Source of the DNA: Apodospora peruviana
Lineage: Eukaryota > Ascomycota > Sordariomycetes > Sordariales > Lasiosphaeriaceae
Direction of reading: 5' to 3'
Length of the DNA: 64,000 bases
Assembly (NCBI GenBank): GCA_033439685.1
Contig: JAUEDM010000005.1
Location: 2,914,001 to 2,978,000, forward strand
Part shown: in pieces, positions 1 to 9,877 of the stretch
Numbering within the stretch: position 1 is the stretch's first letter
Layout: each line of letters opens with the position of its first letter
Notes under the pieces: model-generated
Told to the model about the DNA's origin: nothing
Databases searched by the model: none
Seen by the model: only the letters and a program-made list of their open reading frames with translations
Position numbers and translations under genes: made by a program

Positions 1-1188
1 AAGGCGATGGCGTGCCTAACCCGACATTCTAAACTGCTGCTCAAGTTCCATTTCATGGATGGCTACGCCATACCCCGAATGAACCGTACTTGGTACGGAG
101 TCATGGCAGCGCACATGGAGTCCCGGCTCGAGCCCAGAGGCAGAAACAGCGGCAGGACGGATGGTGTCGACTTTGTGGGTCTGATGGAGCGGCATCGCTA
201 CCGAAAATGCGGAGAGCCCAAGGACAAGATCTACGGCATGCTAGGTCTTGTCCCCCCCGAGCAGCGCCACCTGGTGGAAGTAGACTATGGGGCCTCGCTG
301 ACCAAGGTCTTTACCGGCTTTGCGGGGGCCATGATCCAGTCCACACAACGCCTGGACATCATTTGCTTCACGCGACATTCACCCGTGTACGAGCGCCCGG
401 ATCGACTCCCGTCCTGGGTGCCGGATTGGGCGTATCAGAGAGAGTCCCTTTCCATCAGGTCGACGACCGTCGTTCGACTTGATGCATCGAGGGGGCGGCG
501 GCAAGCACCCCAGGACTTGGTAATCAGCGGCGGCGGGTATCGGCTTTGCATCCGCGGTGTGTATATCGATTCCGTCCGCCTGTGCTCGGTAACGTGCAGC
601 CTGCCGTGGAATAACAGCGGCCTGCTCCTCGCCTTGGTATCATCCTGGATGATGGTGCACGTGGGAGCGTCCGGTTTGAAAGTGAGGGAAGAAACTGCCA
701 ATGCAGGTGAGCAGTTCTGTGAAGCTGTTATCTTTGGCAGTGGACCGAGGCTGTTCGGCCAAGATGAATATCTCGATAAAATGCTTCAAACTTTCCGGAC
801 GCACCAGAGGACAGATTCGGGATATGTACCACTCCCCTCGACTGTTTTCGAACCCAGTAGTAAAGTCAAAGCACCCGTGGGAGAAGCATATGAGTTGGGC
901 GACGCGGTGAGCCGAGAGATTTGGTCTCTGGCCGGGAATTGTCTTGCTGGCCGTCGAACATTTATTACCCGGGATCAGGGACTACTGGGCGTGGGTTCTG
1001 GGTATCTGGGAAACGGCGATGTGGTCTGTGTTCCACTGGGATGTGACACACCAATCGTGCTCAGAGCTCTAGGAAACGGAGAATATAAATTTGTGAGTGA
1101 CGCGTATGTTTGTGGTTACATGGATGGCAGGGCGATAGAGGAGCTAGATGAGAGACGGAAGGAATTGCAAGAGTTTGTTCTTGTATAA
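1..1188 (+). CDS. HET-domain (heterokaryon incompatibility) protein, C-terminal part
   Basis: The frame is open to the left edge of the window, so the N-terminus, and with it most of the HET domain, is missing. The visible part has the layout that follows the HET domain in fungal HET proteins. A segment like LMERHRYRKCGEPKDKIYGM near 180-240 matches the usual 'R...C..P.DK.Y..LGL' signature. It is followed by an acidic 'VDYG..L..VF' segment, then 'LPSWVPDW' near 407-430, and a less conserved tail to the TAA at 1186-1188. HET proteins trigger cell death when genetically different hyphae fuse. Whether this copy works cannot be judged without its N-terminus. The next locus is a broken NLR-type gene on the same strand, a common pairing in allorecognition regions. 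I see no intron or frameshift in the visible part. Family assignment is from motifs only. Confidence 0.8.
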   Translation, partial: KAMACLTRHSKLLLKFHFMDGYAIPRMNRTWYGVMAAHMESRLEPRGRNSGRTDGVDFVGLMERHRYRKCGEPKDKIYGMLGLVPPEQRHLVEVDYGASLTKVFTGFAGAMIQSTQRLDIICFTRHSPVYERPDRLPSWVPDWAYQRESLSIRSTTVVRLDASRGRRQAPQDLVISGGGYRLCIRGVYIDSVRLCSVTCSLPWNNSGLLLALVSSWMMVHVGASGLKVREETANAGEQFCEAVIFGSGPRLFGQDEYLDKMLQTFRTHQRTDSGYVPLPSTVFEPSSKVKAPVGEAYELGDAVSREIWSLAGNCLAGRRTFITRDQGLLGVGSGYLGNGDVVCVPLGCDTPIVLRALGNGEYKFVSDAYVCGYMDGRAIEELDERRKELQEFVLV

Positions 1189-1791
1189 AGCACTGTAATT
1201 AATGGTAATGAGTGGGAGGGGGGTAGGGGGGTACGAGAATGCCATTCTTACACTAGAAAACTCCGCCGGGCTGCAGCTTGTGCGGGCTAGACAAGGAGCT
1301 CACTTTTAAAGTTACGGCGGAGTGGCGACCCTGATGAGCCTTGGTTGCCGCTGCTATGCACCTAATTAGGTAACCAAACAGCGGCAAAGGGGCAAGTGAA
1401 GCTGACGGGATGCAGCTAAAGTGATCCACATCTAGGTAAAGAGCAATGCTAATTTTGGGCATGTCTAGCATAGTGGTAGTGGTCTGTGCCGTGACAGTAT
1501 TCTAGAAGAGTCAATAGGTATGAACGCAGTAGAATAAGCGATACCTTCCCGCCTCCGTTATTGCTTCCGTTTGTAGGTCGTTATGGAGACGGTGGCTGCC
1601 GATTCTGCCTTGCCTTCTGCATGATGTCGGATTTGACATTTCAGCTGAATCTGCCTAAGAGCCTGGGAGCCTGAGAGCCGTCTAAGAACTTCACTCCGTC
1701 CTTAGGTTTTCGATTCACGGACAGCACGGACACCACCGTTATCCGCATATATCACCTTCACCGCTTCCATACCAGTCATCCTGGTGAAGCG
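1189..1791. other. Intergenic stretch between the HET gene and the NLR-like pseudogene
   Basis: There is no reading frame with coding character here. A G-rich run lies just after the HET stop (1213-1232). The last part, before the ATG at 1792, probably holds the promoter and leader of the following gene, but I see no clear TATA box. Confidence 0.5.
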
Positions 1792-4700
1792 ATGAGACTC
1801 AAGGACCTGGTTTCTAGGGCAAAGAGGAGGAAGACAGGACGTGAGACGGATGAATTGGTGAGCAGTGTCCCTGCGATAGAAGAGCCCCGAAAAAAGTGCC
1901 CACTGCTGTCTCCGAGCCTCGCTATGGCCTATTCCATCTTAATGAGGTTGGATCCGGAGCAAAGGACATGATAGAGTGAGTGCCAAGTCATTTTTTAGTT
2001 TCAGATATTGGAAGACCCGTTAATTGAAGAGCCATTTCAAGCATCATTGCTGTTCACGGCCTGGGAGGTCACCGAATGGGACCCTGGCAGGATGTCAACA
2101 CCAAGGCGGTCTGGTTGCGAGACTTTCTCCCTTTGTGTATCCGGAAATTCAAGAGTCATGGTGTATCGATACGACTCTGGAGTGGCTTTCAGCAAGTCTC
2201 TCGCTGGAGGGGAGGAGTTTGCAAGAGATATTTTGGAGAGGCTAAAGTCCGCTCGCCCAACCGATGAGACTGTGAGCACCTACTGCCTGAAACATGACAC
2301 ATTCTCATCAAAGTGAATGATATCAACTGACGTTGAAATTTAAAACCAGACCGATGACCGGCCAATTATTTTTATCGCCCATAGTATGGGCGGTTTTGTC
2401 GTCAAGAAAGCCCTGGCCCTCGCTCATGAGCGATCTTCAGTCTATGGCAGCATACTCAACTCTATATGTGGCACTGTTTTCATGGCCTCACCTCATAGAG
2501 GGTCTGGGTTTGCCGCACCCGCCGAGTTCGTGTCTCGGTTTCTTCGCTATGCTACTCAACTCGGAGGAGGAGGAACGAAACAATGAGCTGCTGCGTACGC
2601 TTCGGCGCGATGCAAGAATTCTATGGGATATCTCTGCTCAGTTTGTTGAGAGGTCTTCTGGGTTGCATATCAGAACATTCTATGAGATGGAATTGATGCC
2701 GTTCATGAGCTCTCCTGTAAGCACCGACGCAGAATGAAAGATAACAGAAGGGAGTACTGATGATGTTCTTCAACCAGATTGTGGACAAATACTCGGCCAT
2801 CCTGAATCACCCAAACGAAATCGCGGTTCCTGTCAAGGCAAACCACCGCAAAATTTGTCAGTTCTCCGAGCAAAGCCGCCCAAATTATCATCTTGTGCAA
2901 GCCACAGTTCAAGACCTGTGTGAAAAAGCGCTCTCGTCACGCAAGAAACCCCCTGAGACTCCACCGCAAAAGAAAAGTGAGAATGATGATACCGTTGTTA
3001 AGTTGGTATGCCAGCTTCTGAGCCCAACTAGGCACTTGTTGCAGCTTGCTGATGAAGGCTACTTTCCTTAGAGGAGGCGTTACCACAAGTCTGATTACGA
3101 AGGCTATAAAGCAGCTGTCTAGCTACCAATCCTCGACACATGTGTTTGGTTTCTCCACGAATCCCGCTACCAGCAATGGCTGCAGAGCCCACGGTCCGAG
3201 ATTCTTTGGGTGACGGGTGACACCGGCTGCGGCAAGACGACTCTATCTCGGTTCCTGGTCGAGAATCTCTGCAATCAAGTCGCCCAACAGCAGCCTGGCA
3301 GTGAAACCACCAACACTAGGCTTTGCCACTTCTTCTTCGACGACAAGACTGAAACCCAGAGCGACGGGTTATCTTTACTAACTGCATTGATTCATCAACT
3401 GCTAAAAAGTTTGGACCTAGAAACTCGAGCAGTGGTGGCCATCGACTTGACGAGAGGTTTCGCAGCAAACAACTCGCAACTCACCATGACTTCAATCCAT
3501 GATCTCTGGGAGATCTTTAAGTCAGTTGTATCGGCAATTGATGACGGCAAGACATCACAGCAGCAAAACATCATCTGTGTAGTGGATGCCCTGGATGAAT
3601 GTGAAGCCGATTCCATGTCCAAGGTCTTGAAGCTGCTTTCATCACACATCAGGGACAAAAGCCAAACGACTCAAGAGTCATCATCTCCCCAGGGATGGTT
3701 CAGGATCATCGTTACAAGCAGACGTTACCAGTTCATCGATAATCTGTTCAAATCAATCCCGCACATCCGCAGTAAACTGGAGGACCACACCGCCCAGACC
3801 GCCCGTGATGTCGAGAAACTTATCTCCCTCCGAAGTGGCCATATCCAGAGCATAACCTCTTGCTCAGATAGTATGCGCCGTACCATAGAGCAGCGGTTGA
3901 TGGAACGCTCCGACCAGACCTTTCTCTGGAACATCCTTGGTCCTTGACATCCTGGAAAGAGCCACTGACTCTTCCCCTGAATCCATCGAGCGGGTATTTG
4001 AAGGACATGACAACCTCCCGCATCAACTAGATGACATATACAGCAACATACTGCAGAGGTCTTCTGACACAAGGGCGTTGTTGAAGATCCTGTCCGTCAT
4101 TCTCGCTGCTCGACGGCCGCTAAGCCTCCAAAAGATCAACACGGCGCTGGCGGTCCGAGCAGCCGACAGTTCCAGGAAAGAGGTCGAGCGTCGACACCAG
4201 TTTGATATCTCACGCCGTTTCATTGGTGTCTGTGGGCAGTTTATACGGATTTCATGTGGTGTGGTGTCGCTTATCCACCAGATTGCAAAGGAGTTTCTGA
4301 TCAGACCGCCATTGCCATCGCCTGCCGCCCGCATCATTCAAGCGGCCCGGGCTATTCCCTTCTCAGCATCCTCACCATCGCCGTCTTGGAAGTATTGGTT
4401 TGAGTCATCAAAGGTTCACCGTAGTCTTGCAGAGATATGTATGGCTTACCTGAATCTTCTTGACGTTGCCCATCCACCAGTATCGAATGCAGATATGGAT
4501 AACCGGATAGAAGAGGACGCCGATAGAGATTTGAGACCTTGCCACACTGATGTGACACACCATCCACGCCAAGAAAGCAGAGAAGGAAAACAAGAGGAGT
4601 TCTTCGACTACGCAGCCAGGCACTGGGGAATCCACTACCGTTTCAGCAATGATCCAGCTTCAGACCCGATCGCAGATGAACTCTTCGCGCAAGCTGTGAC

Positions 4701-5419
4701 GCTCTGCGATACTTCCACCACCACCTTCGGCACCTGGTTCCAGTGCTACTGGCAGACCATCAGTGAGGCCACGACGTTGGATTTCACGTTCCCTTCTGGT
4801 ATGACCAGCTTAATGGTAGCCGCGCAGCTTGGCCTTCAAGACATTGTCGCCCACCTCCTGTCATCACAATCAGTTCCTTCTGCATTTCGACCGCTTGCCT
4901 CACCTGAAAGCAGCAATCCTGCAAGTAGCGTGGAACAACAGCGTATCACAGCTTCACATGGAGTAAATACCCAAGATTCAGAGGGCTGGACAGCCACCCA
5001 CTGGGCAGTTTGGGACGGCCACAGCGCGACAATCAACACCGCGACCGTCAAGCTCTTGCTTGAGGCGGGTGCGGACGTTGACCTCCGAGACGGCAAAGGT
5101 TTGACCGCGCTGCATTGGGCCGCGGGTGACGGACAAAATGACGTGATCAGGCTGCTCTTGGAGTATAACGCTGAGCTGAACGTCGTAAGTGATGACGGGT
5201 TGACGCCCTTGGCCCTGGCGGTAGAGACCGAGTTAATTGAGACAGTAGAATTGTTTTATGGAGCGCGGGGCCAATACCAATGTCACAGGCGAGTGGAAGG
5301 AAGAGGAGGGGTCCTGTGGTAGCTTGGTGGTGTTGGGAGGGAAGAGGAAGGTGCAACTCCTCGAGCACGGGGAGGGTGAAGAGGAGGTGGACGAGATGGA
5401 AGTTATCATTCTTGACTAA
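1792..5419 (+). pseudogene. NLR-like gene: alpha/beta hydrolase + NACHT + ankyrin repeats, with multiple lesions
   Basis: The order of domains is an N-terminal lipase-like alpha/beta hydrolase, a NACHT NTPase and C-terminal ankyrin repeats, as in fungal NLR-like proteins. The hydrolase shows 'AVHGLGGH' (2049-2072) and the nucleophile elbow 'AHSMGG' (near 2377-2394). The P-loop 'GDTGCGKTT' is at 3216-3242 and a Walker B-like 'VVDALDE' near 3580-3600. Ankyrin repeats run from about 4980 to 5320. The reading frame uses four likely introns: 1976-2041, 2272-2349, 2717-2777 and 3006-3071. It is broken by a missing base at the A-run 1890-1895, frame changes near 2140-2165, 2570-2583 and 3930-3937, an in-frame TAG at 3120-3122, and an extra T at 5254-5257. 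The last frame stops at 5417-5419. Several lesions are in short homopolymers, so assembly error is possible, but the neighbouring genes are intact. I infer a pseudogene. Confidence 0.8.
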
Positions 5420-6231
5420 TAGCTGTAAAACATCTTCCTTATTCGTAGCTGAACAACTTTTCTGTCCGTTGAAGAAGGAGCCTGGGCTACCTGGCTCGGT
5501 CTCATCAGCCCAGAACCAACACATATTTGGTCCCACAACGGCAACTAAGCGGTACGAGATAACCAAACTGGCTTCCGCGTGGCCACAGAGGTCCACACGT
5601 CTTCCCACTGCCGCCACATACGGCCGGGTGGCAGCAGGAACCCCAGCCTCGTGCCTTCCCTCCACTGTCCATTTCCTCCTCCACCACCCACCGCCGTCTC
5701 GTCCAGCATGCGCCCCCTCCACCTCCTTCCTTCCCCTCCACTTCTCTTCTGTCCATCTCCACTCCAGGATACCAAAGAGTGGCAGCCTGATGCGGTGACT
5801 CCCAAAATTTGAGCGTGCACGGACCAGACCAATCGTCTATATAAACGTCGTTCGCCTCCCGAATTTCTCTCCCTCTTTTTTCCTTTTTCTTCTCCAACTT
5901 ACCTTGGCGGGCTGCAGTGAGCTCAAGATTCCTCTGCAGAATAGCGGTTAGCCAGCATTGCACATCGCGGAGCTAGCTGTTATTGATTGTCCTTCGGGGC
6001 CGTCGGCGCCTTAAGTTTTGATGTCCCAACTCTTTTCTTCTTCACTGTGATCACTGCCTTTTGGTAGTGCCATGGAGAAGAAGCTTTTTCATTGCCAATC
6101 CTCTTCATCATCGTCATCTGACTCGCACACTCGCGCAGGGTTCTTTGCGCTGCCCGATTTCGTGTCAGCTCATCGCCGACTCTTGTCATTTCCTGTCGGC
6201 GCCGTGTCCTCCCATCCATCGCTGTGTAGAC
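5420..6231. other. Gene-free stretch, CT-rich, with a TATA-type promoter
   Basis: Nothing here looks coding. The stretch 5690-5900 is strongly pyrimidine-biased on the + strand. Together with the TATA box at 5838-5845 it looks like a core promoter and leader directed to the right. Confidence 0.4.
5838..5845 (+). promoter_or_regulatory. TATA box (TATATAAA) of a rightward promoter
   Basis: A perfect TATATAAA lies in front of a long CT-rich leader, the usual arrangement of a fungal promoter with transcription starting about 30-40 bp downstream. The gene it serves is unclear. The nearest candidate is the weak, possibly decayed locus at 6462-7111. Confidence 0.4.
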
Positions 6232-6461
6232 ATGGCTGCTCGATCACCTATCCGGTCTTGTAGCGTCGAAACTCTGCATCTTCTAGCTCCTGCCGTACAC
6301 ACTCCAGTCAGTTTGCTCCCCTCTTCTTCCAACATCGCAATAGTGTCTCCCTTCAATTTGTACGCTTGTCGTTCTGTTTCGGTCACATCAGCAGCCCTGA
6401 GTCCATGTCCTGGACGGATGCTTGACTATGGCCAGATATTGGCTTCGAGAGCGAGTGGGTA

Positions 6462-7111
6462 ATGAACCGGCCGGTAGGTTGTCTGGCGATTCTTCGTGGC
6501 CTGGCAACAACCATATCGACGGGTAAGCAGCAGCAGCAGCAGCAGTACCTCGGACGGCTAACCCGCCATCATCATGCTTTCAATAGGCTCACCCATCAAG
6601 CCAACTTGGCTCGAATCGACCGACAAACAAACCACCACCAGCGGCGACCCATTCCCGGCGATTCCACACCGAACACCAAACACAGAGATATCCTTCGCAA
6701 GCCACTGGCACCATTGGGACCTCGAGTGCTTTGTCTGCCGGTTGACACATGCCCTCCCTGCCCACCGCCATTTGTCAATTCCAACGGGCTTTTGTCATAA
6801 CTGGTCACCACCCTCAAGGTTCTCCTCAAGCACGACGGCGACGACAAGCGCGGCGATCAAGCATATAACCTACTCGTCAAGGAGCGGCACAACCATCAGG
6901 AGGATTGTGGACTGAAAAGCTTGGAGTTCGCTTCCGTCAGCCCAGGCAAAGGAGGTGGTGTTGGTCTACTCAAAAGCTGCCTCACCAAGTCCCCAGTCAG
7001 CCAAACCGTAGAGAGGGTTTGTGGGGATGCCGGTTTTCCTCAAGAGAGAACATCAACGAGAGAAAGAAATTGGGTTTTGGATATTTTTCGGTCTCCGCGG
7101 TCCTTAGTCAC
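6462..7111 (+). pseudogene. Possible decayed or unrecognised gene
   Basis: Two segments look protein-like but no continuous gene can be built. An ATG at 6462 opens a frame that meets a good donor (GTAAGC at 6522). This may splice over an intron containing a CAG-type repeat, with a CTAAC branch site and a CAATAG acceptor near 6588, into a frame holding 'HHWDLECFVCRL' (near 6706-6740). That segment faintly recalls a zinc-finger (LIM-like) half-site. A second, hydrophilic segment in another frame, starting after a stop at 6798-6800, runs to a TAG at 7112-7114. I do not recognise a family. It could be a relic or chance open frames. Confidence 0.2.
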
Positions 7112-7437
7112 GTAGATTACAGATTGCAGCAAGGAAACATACCGCACTCATCCCAGTCAAAGTCCACATGGGCAGGAACCAGGTTATGTAATCTCGTTTA
7201 GGTTGGACATTTCAAAGGTTCAATTGGTGCTAATTGTTGACTGAAACGGGCTGCCTCGTCAAAAGGTAGAAACCTGATAAATTCCAATGGAATTTTGATA
7301 AGGTAAATATAGCATGCCTGCACTGCCCTGACCAGTAACACGTCGAGTCCTTTGCCCAAGTCAGTTCCCCATACTTGTCCTTCATCTTCGAGACTCAGTC
7401 CTAAACATGCCTATCCCGGAGCTACTTCACACCATCT
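7112..7437. other. Intergenic stretch, nothing seen
   Basis: No coding frame, repeat or RNA gene is visible. It should contain the 3' end of the DUF3632 gene transcript, which runs leftward from 8397. Confidence 0.4.
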
Positions 7438-8397
7438 CTAGTCTGAATTCTCTCCCAGCAAGCCCTCAACAACCGCCGCTGCTTCGGTAACCACCGCCCT
7501 CGTCTCCTCATCCAAGGTCCCATCCTCAGCACCCAGACTCCTTAGTCTGTCGGCCCACAACCGCCACCGCTCCTGCGTCAGCCCGTCTCCCTTCGGCCAC
7601 AGCTCCGTCTTGGAATCCAGCGGCACCGCCCAGTGTCGCCGGAGCTCTTCCTTGTCCGTCTCCCAGAGCGCCCGACCCCCGTCCCGCACCCAGGTCGCCG
7701 CCACACGAATATCCAGCGGCCAGACCTCTTCCGGCTTCATCCTGTGCGGCCTCGGCTGCTCATGCGTCTGGTGCGTCCCACGCTCGAGCACGTTGCGGCA
7801 CGCGTAGAATACATTAATGGGATGTACCCCGCCCTTGCCGTTTGTTGCCTTGACCAGCGCGGCCGAGAAGGCGCAGAAGCGGGAAAAGTACTCGTCCGGC
7901 CTGCTGCTCAACTTCGGGGAGCTACTCTCAGAGGAGGAAGCGCCACCGCGCACGCCGTCCCAGTCGCGGTAGGCCTCGAGGATGTCGTGGAAGTCGCGCC
8001 ACTGGGCACTGAAGCGCGGCAGCGCGGACCAGTCCAGCAGCTTTCCGCCGTCGTCCGATGTGTAGCTGCGGAGCTGGCGCTCGGCATCGGATCCGGGCGT
8101 GACGTTGGTCGGCTGGGTGGGCGGTTGCGCACGGAGGGCGTCGAGGAGGGCGAGGTGGGACCTGTAAGAAGCGGAAGTGGCGACGGCGATGAAGAAGGCG
8201 TCCCAGAGCTGCCAGAGCGCGTTGGCCGGGTCCGGGGAGGCGGTCACGGTGGTGACCAAGTCAGCGGCCGCCTTGCCCAGCTGCTGCGCTGACAGGTCGT
8301 CTTCTGAGGGAAGGCCGGTGGTGCCGAGAATGGATTGAATCGGCGCGGAGAAAGGATTTGGTGGGTTGGTTCCCGGGACATCGAAAATGGTTGACAT
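7438..8397 (-). CDS. DUF3632 family protein
   Basis: This is a single-exon gene of 319 residues, starting at ATG 8397. The alpha-helical, Trp- and Arg-rich sequence has segments I associate with the fungal DUF3632 family. These are an 'ALWQLWDAFF' helix near the N-terminus, a central 'LPRFSAQWRDFHDILEAYRD', then 'FYACRNVLERG' and 'VWPLDIRVAATWVRDGGRALW' (here as separate motifs), and a Trp-rich end ('RWRLWADRLRSL'). Members are common in Pezizomycotina and have no known function. There is no signal peptide and no membrane segment, so it is probably cytosolic. A Ser-rich loop of about ten residues (SSSESSSP) interrupts the middle. GC content is high at third positions, as in the other intact genes. 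Confidence 0.8.
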   Translation of the reverse strand: MSTIFDVPGTNPPNPFSAPIQSILGTTGLPSEDDLSAQQLGKAAADLVTTVTASPDPANALWQLWDAFFIAVATSASYRSHLALLDALRAQPPTQPTNVTPGSDAERQLRSYTSDDGGKLLDWSALPRFSAQWRDFHDILEAYRDWDGVRGGASSSESSSPKLSSRPDEYFSRFCAFSAALVKATNGKGGVHPINVFYACRNVLERGTHQTHEQPRPHRMKPEEVWPLDIRVAATWVRDGGRALWETDKEELRRHWAVPLDSKTELWPKGDGLTQERWRLWADRLRSLGAEDGTLDEETRAVVTEAAAVVEGLLGENSD

Positions 8398-9227
8398 TTT
8401 GTTAATTGACGTTTACCGGAATTCCTTTGAATATTGAAATTTGGATGGTGAGCTTCCTTCTTTGGTTTGGGTATGGCTTGGACTTTTATCCTTCACGCCT
8501 CAACTGAGGATGGGGCAAAGTACTGTAATCCGTACGGATTACAGAATGTTATTTCATGCGAAAAGGATAGACGTCATTCTTTGAATTTGACTCACCCCGC
8601 ACTGTGACAGGCACAGCCCGCACTGTCGAACTGACGAATGAGATAACACGGACGGAATATACCTACCTAGCACCTCCCTGACTAAGCCTAGCTGATGGGG
8701 CTAAAAACACGCAAGACAGGTTGGCTTAGTTAACAGTATTTGGGCCTCTAACCTGTGGCCGATGAGAGGCGTTCTGACTTATAGATCAAGTCATAGAAAG
8801 GATTCGCGGCACTGCAAACTTCATACACCCCCCGACTTCGGTATATGGAGCAGACGGTCCGGCGGCGGCCCAAGGCTTTCGAGGAGGCCTGTTGATAATC
8901 ATACAAGAGCCAACTGGCCAATCAAGCCATCACCTGACACCGGTGCATTGGAGAGGATCACGGCAAAGCATAGCTAGGGTGTTACACTATGAATTATCGC
9001 CAAGTTTCCCATTGACCGAAGCCCCGGCAGTCTCTCAAGTTCACTGGAATCCTTCAGGTTGAATGTCAGCGACACAGCCTAGAAGATCGGCAATAATTTG
9101 GATATTGGTTGTTTACTTGAAACGCTGAATGCTTGTATATTTACAAAGAGAGGATTATGCGCAGATTAGGTACCTAGACTAGGTAGAAAGTTGATCCAGC
9201 AAGTGGTGACTGGGTCCATTGGAAACA
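8398..9227. other. Divergent intergenic region between DUF3632 and the ribonuclease gene
   Basis: The two genes are transcribed away from each other, so both promoters lie here. I see two copies of a CCTACCTAG/TAGGTACCTAG-type motif (8661-8670 and 9166-9186) that recurs elsewhere in gene-free parts of this window. A near-palindrome TAATCCGTACGGATTA lies near 8526-8541. No coding frame is convincing. Confidence 0.4.
8526..8541. repeat. 16-bp palindrome TAATCCGTACGGATTA
   Basis: A perfect inverted repeat lies about 130 bp upstream of the DUF3632 start codon and could be a binding site for a dimeric (for example Zn2Cys6) regulator. This is inference only. Confidence 0.5.
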
Positions 9228-9233
9228 TATAAA
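9228..9233 (+). promoter_or_regulatory. TATA box of the ribonuclease gene
   Basis: TATAAA lies about 140 bp upstream of the ATG at 9371 and is followed by a CT- and CA-rich leader ending in CCACA before the ATG. This is the normal layout of a well-expressed fungal secreted-protein gene. Confidence 0.55.
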
Positions 9234-9370
9234 TCAGCCTCTTCCAGCCTCTCATTTTTGTCCATCTCAACTTGGACATCTTCACCTCACATCGGTTTCA
9301 ACAGTCTCTCCTCCGAGTACTTCTGACCCCATACTCTCCCTCATCATCACAAAACCCCAGAAAATCCACA

Positions 9371-9877
9371 ATGCACTTCTTTTCCACCCTCCTTGCCTTG
9401 GGGTTTACTCTGATGGCCCAAACCACCTCCGCCATCCCGGCCCCTGCCCCCGCGGTCAGCGCCTGGGGTTCCCTGGAGATCCTCAAGCGGACCGTCGACA
9501 ACCTTCCGCCCTCGGACCAGTTCGTCGTCTGCCCGGGCTACCGTTACAGCCGCGAGCAGGTCGAGAAGGCGATCCAGCGTGGCATCATCCTGACGCCAAC
9601 CATTGAGCCGCAGCCGGGTGGCTACCCGCACGTGTTCGGCAACAACAAGAAGCTCAAGTTCGACTCGAAATGCGACAAGAAGACGCTGTACGAGTTTCCG
9701 CTCCTGCACGGCGACAACCTCTACGGCGGTGGCGACCCGGGCGCCGACCGCGTCGTGTTCTACATTTATACCAATAATCCGGACACCGACCCGACTGATG
9801 ATGGTGCGTACTGTGGTGTTATGACGCACGACGGCGCGCCAGAGGGCGAATTTGCGCTTTGCAACGTGGAGGATTAA
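9371..9877 (+). CDS. Secreted guanyl-specific ribonuclease, RNase T1/N1 family
   Basis: The protein has 168 residues and no introns. I chose ATG 9371 because a signal peptide (about residues 1-21) starts there and a TATA box lies upstream. A Lys-Arg pair at 39-40 may be a kexin site, giving a mature enzyme of about 128 residues. All catalytic positions of the RNase T1 fold are visible: Tyr85 and His87 in 'GYPHVF', Glu108 in 'LYEFP', Arg127 in 'GADRVVF', and His153 in 'MTHDGA'. The four cysteines (54, 101, 148, 164) can form two disulfides. Enzymes of this fold cut single-stranded RNA after G outside the cell. Ribotoxins share the fold, but their long basic loops are not evident; instead there is an acidic loop (about 132-145, NNPDTDPTDD). 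I therefore favour an ordinary extracellular RNase or an effector-like relative over a ribotoxin. Confidence 0.85.
   Translation: MHFFSTLLALGFTLMAQTTSAIPAPAPAVSAWGSLEILKRTVDNLPPSDQFVVCPGYRYSREQVEKAIQRGIILTPTIEPQPGGYPHVFGNNKKLKFDSKCDKKTLYEFPLLHGDNLYGGGDPGADRVVFYIYTNNPDTDPTDDGAYCGVMTHDGAPEGEFALCNVED

Noticed and set aside
5147..5963. Overlapping frames of up to 191 codons on both strands
   Set aside because: They arise from GC- and CT-rich sequence at the end of the NLR pseudogene and its downstream region. No protein-like pattern was found.
7633..8292. A long + strand frame of 219 codons
   Set aside because: It is the antisense shadow of the DUF3632 gene, which has family motifs.
9371..9877. 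Calling the ribonuclease a ribotoxin
   Set aside because: The fold and catalytic residues are shared, but the long basic loops expected of ribotoxins are not evident, so the neutral name RNase T1/N1 family is used.
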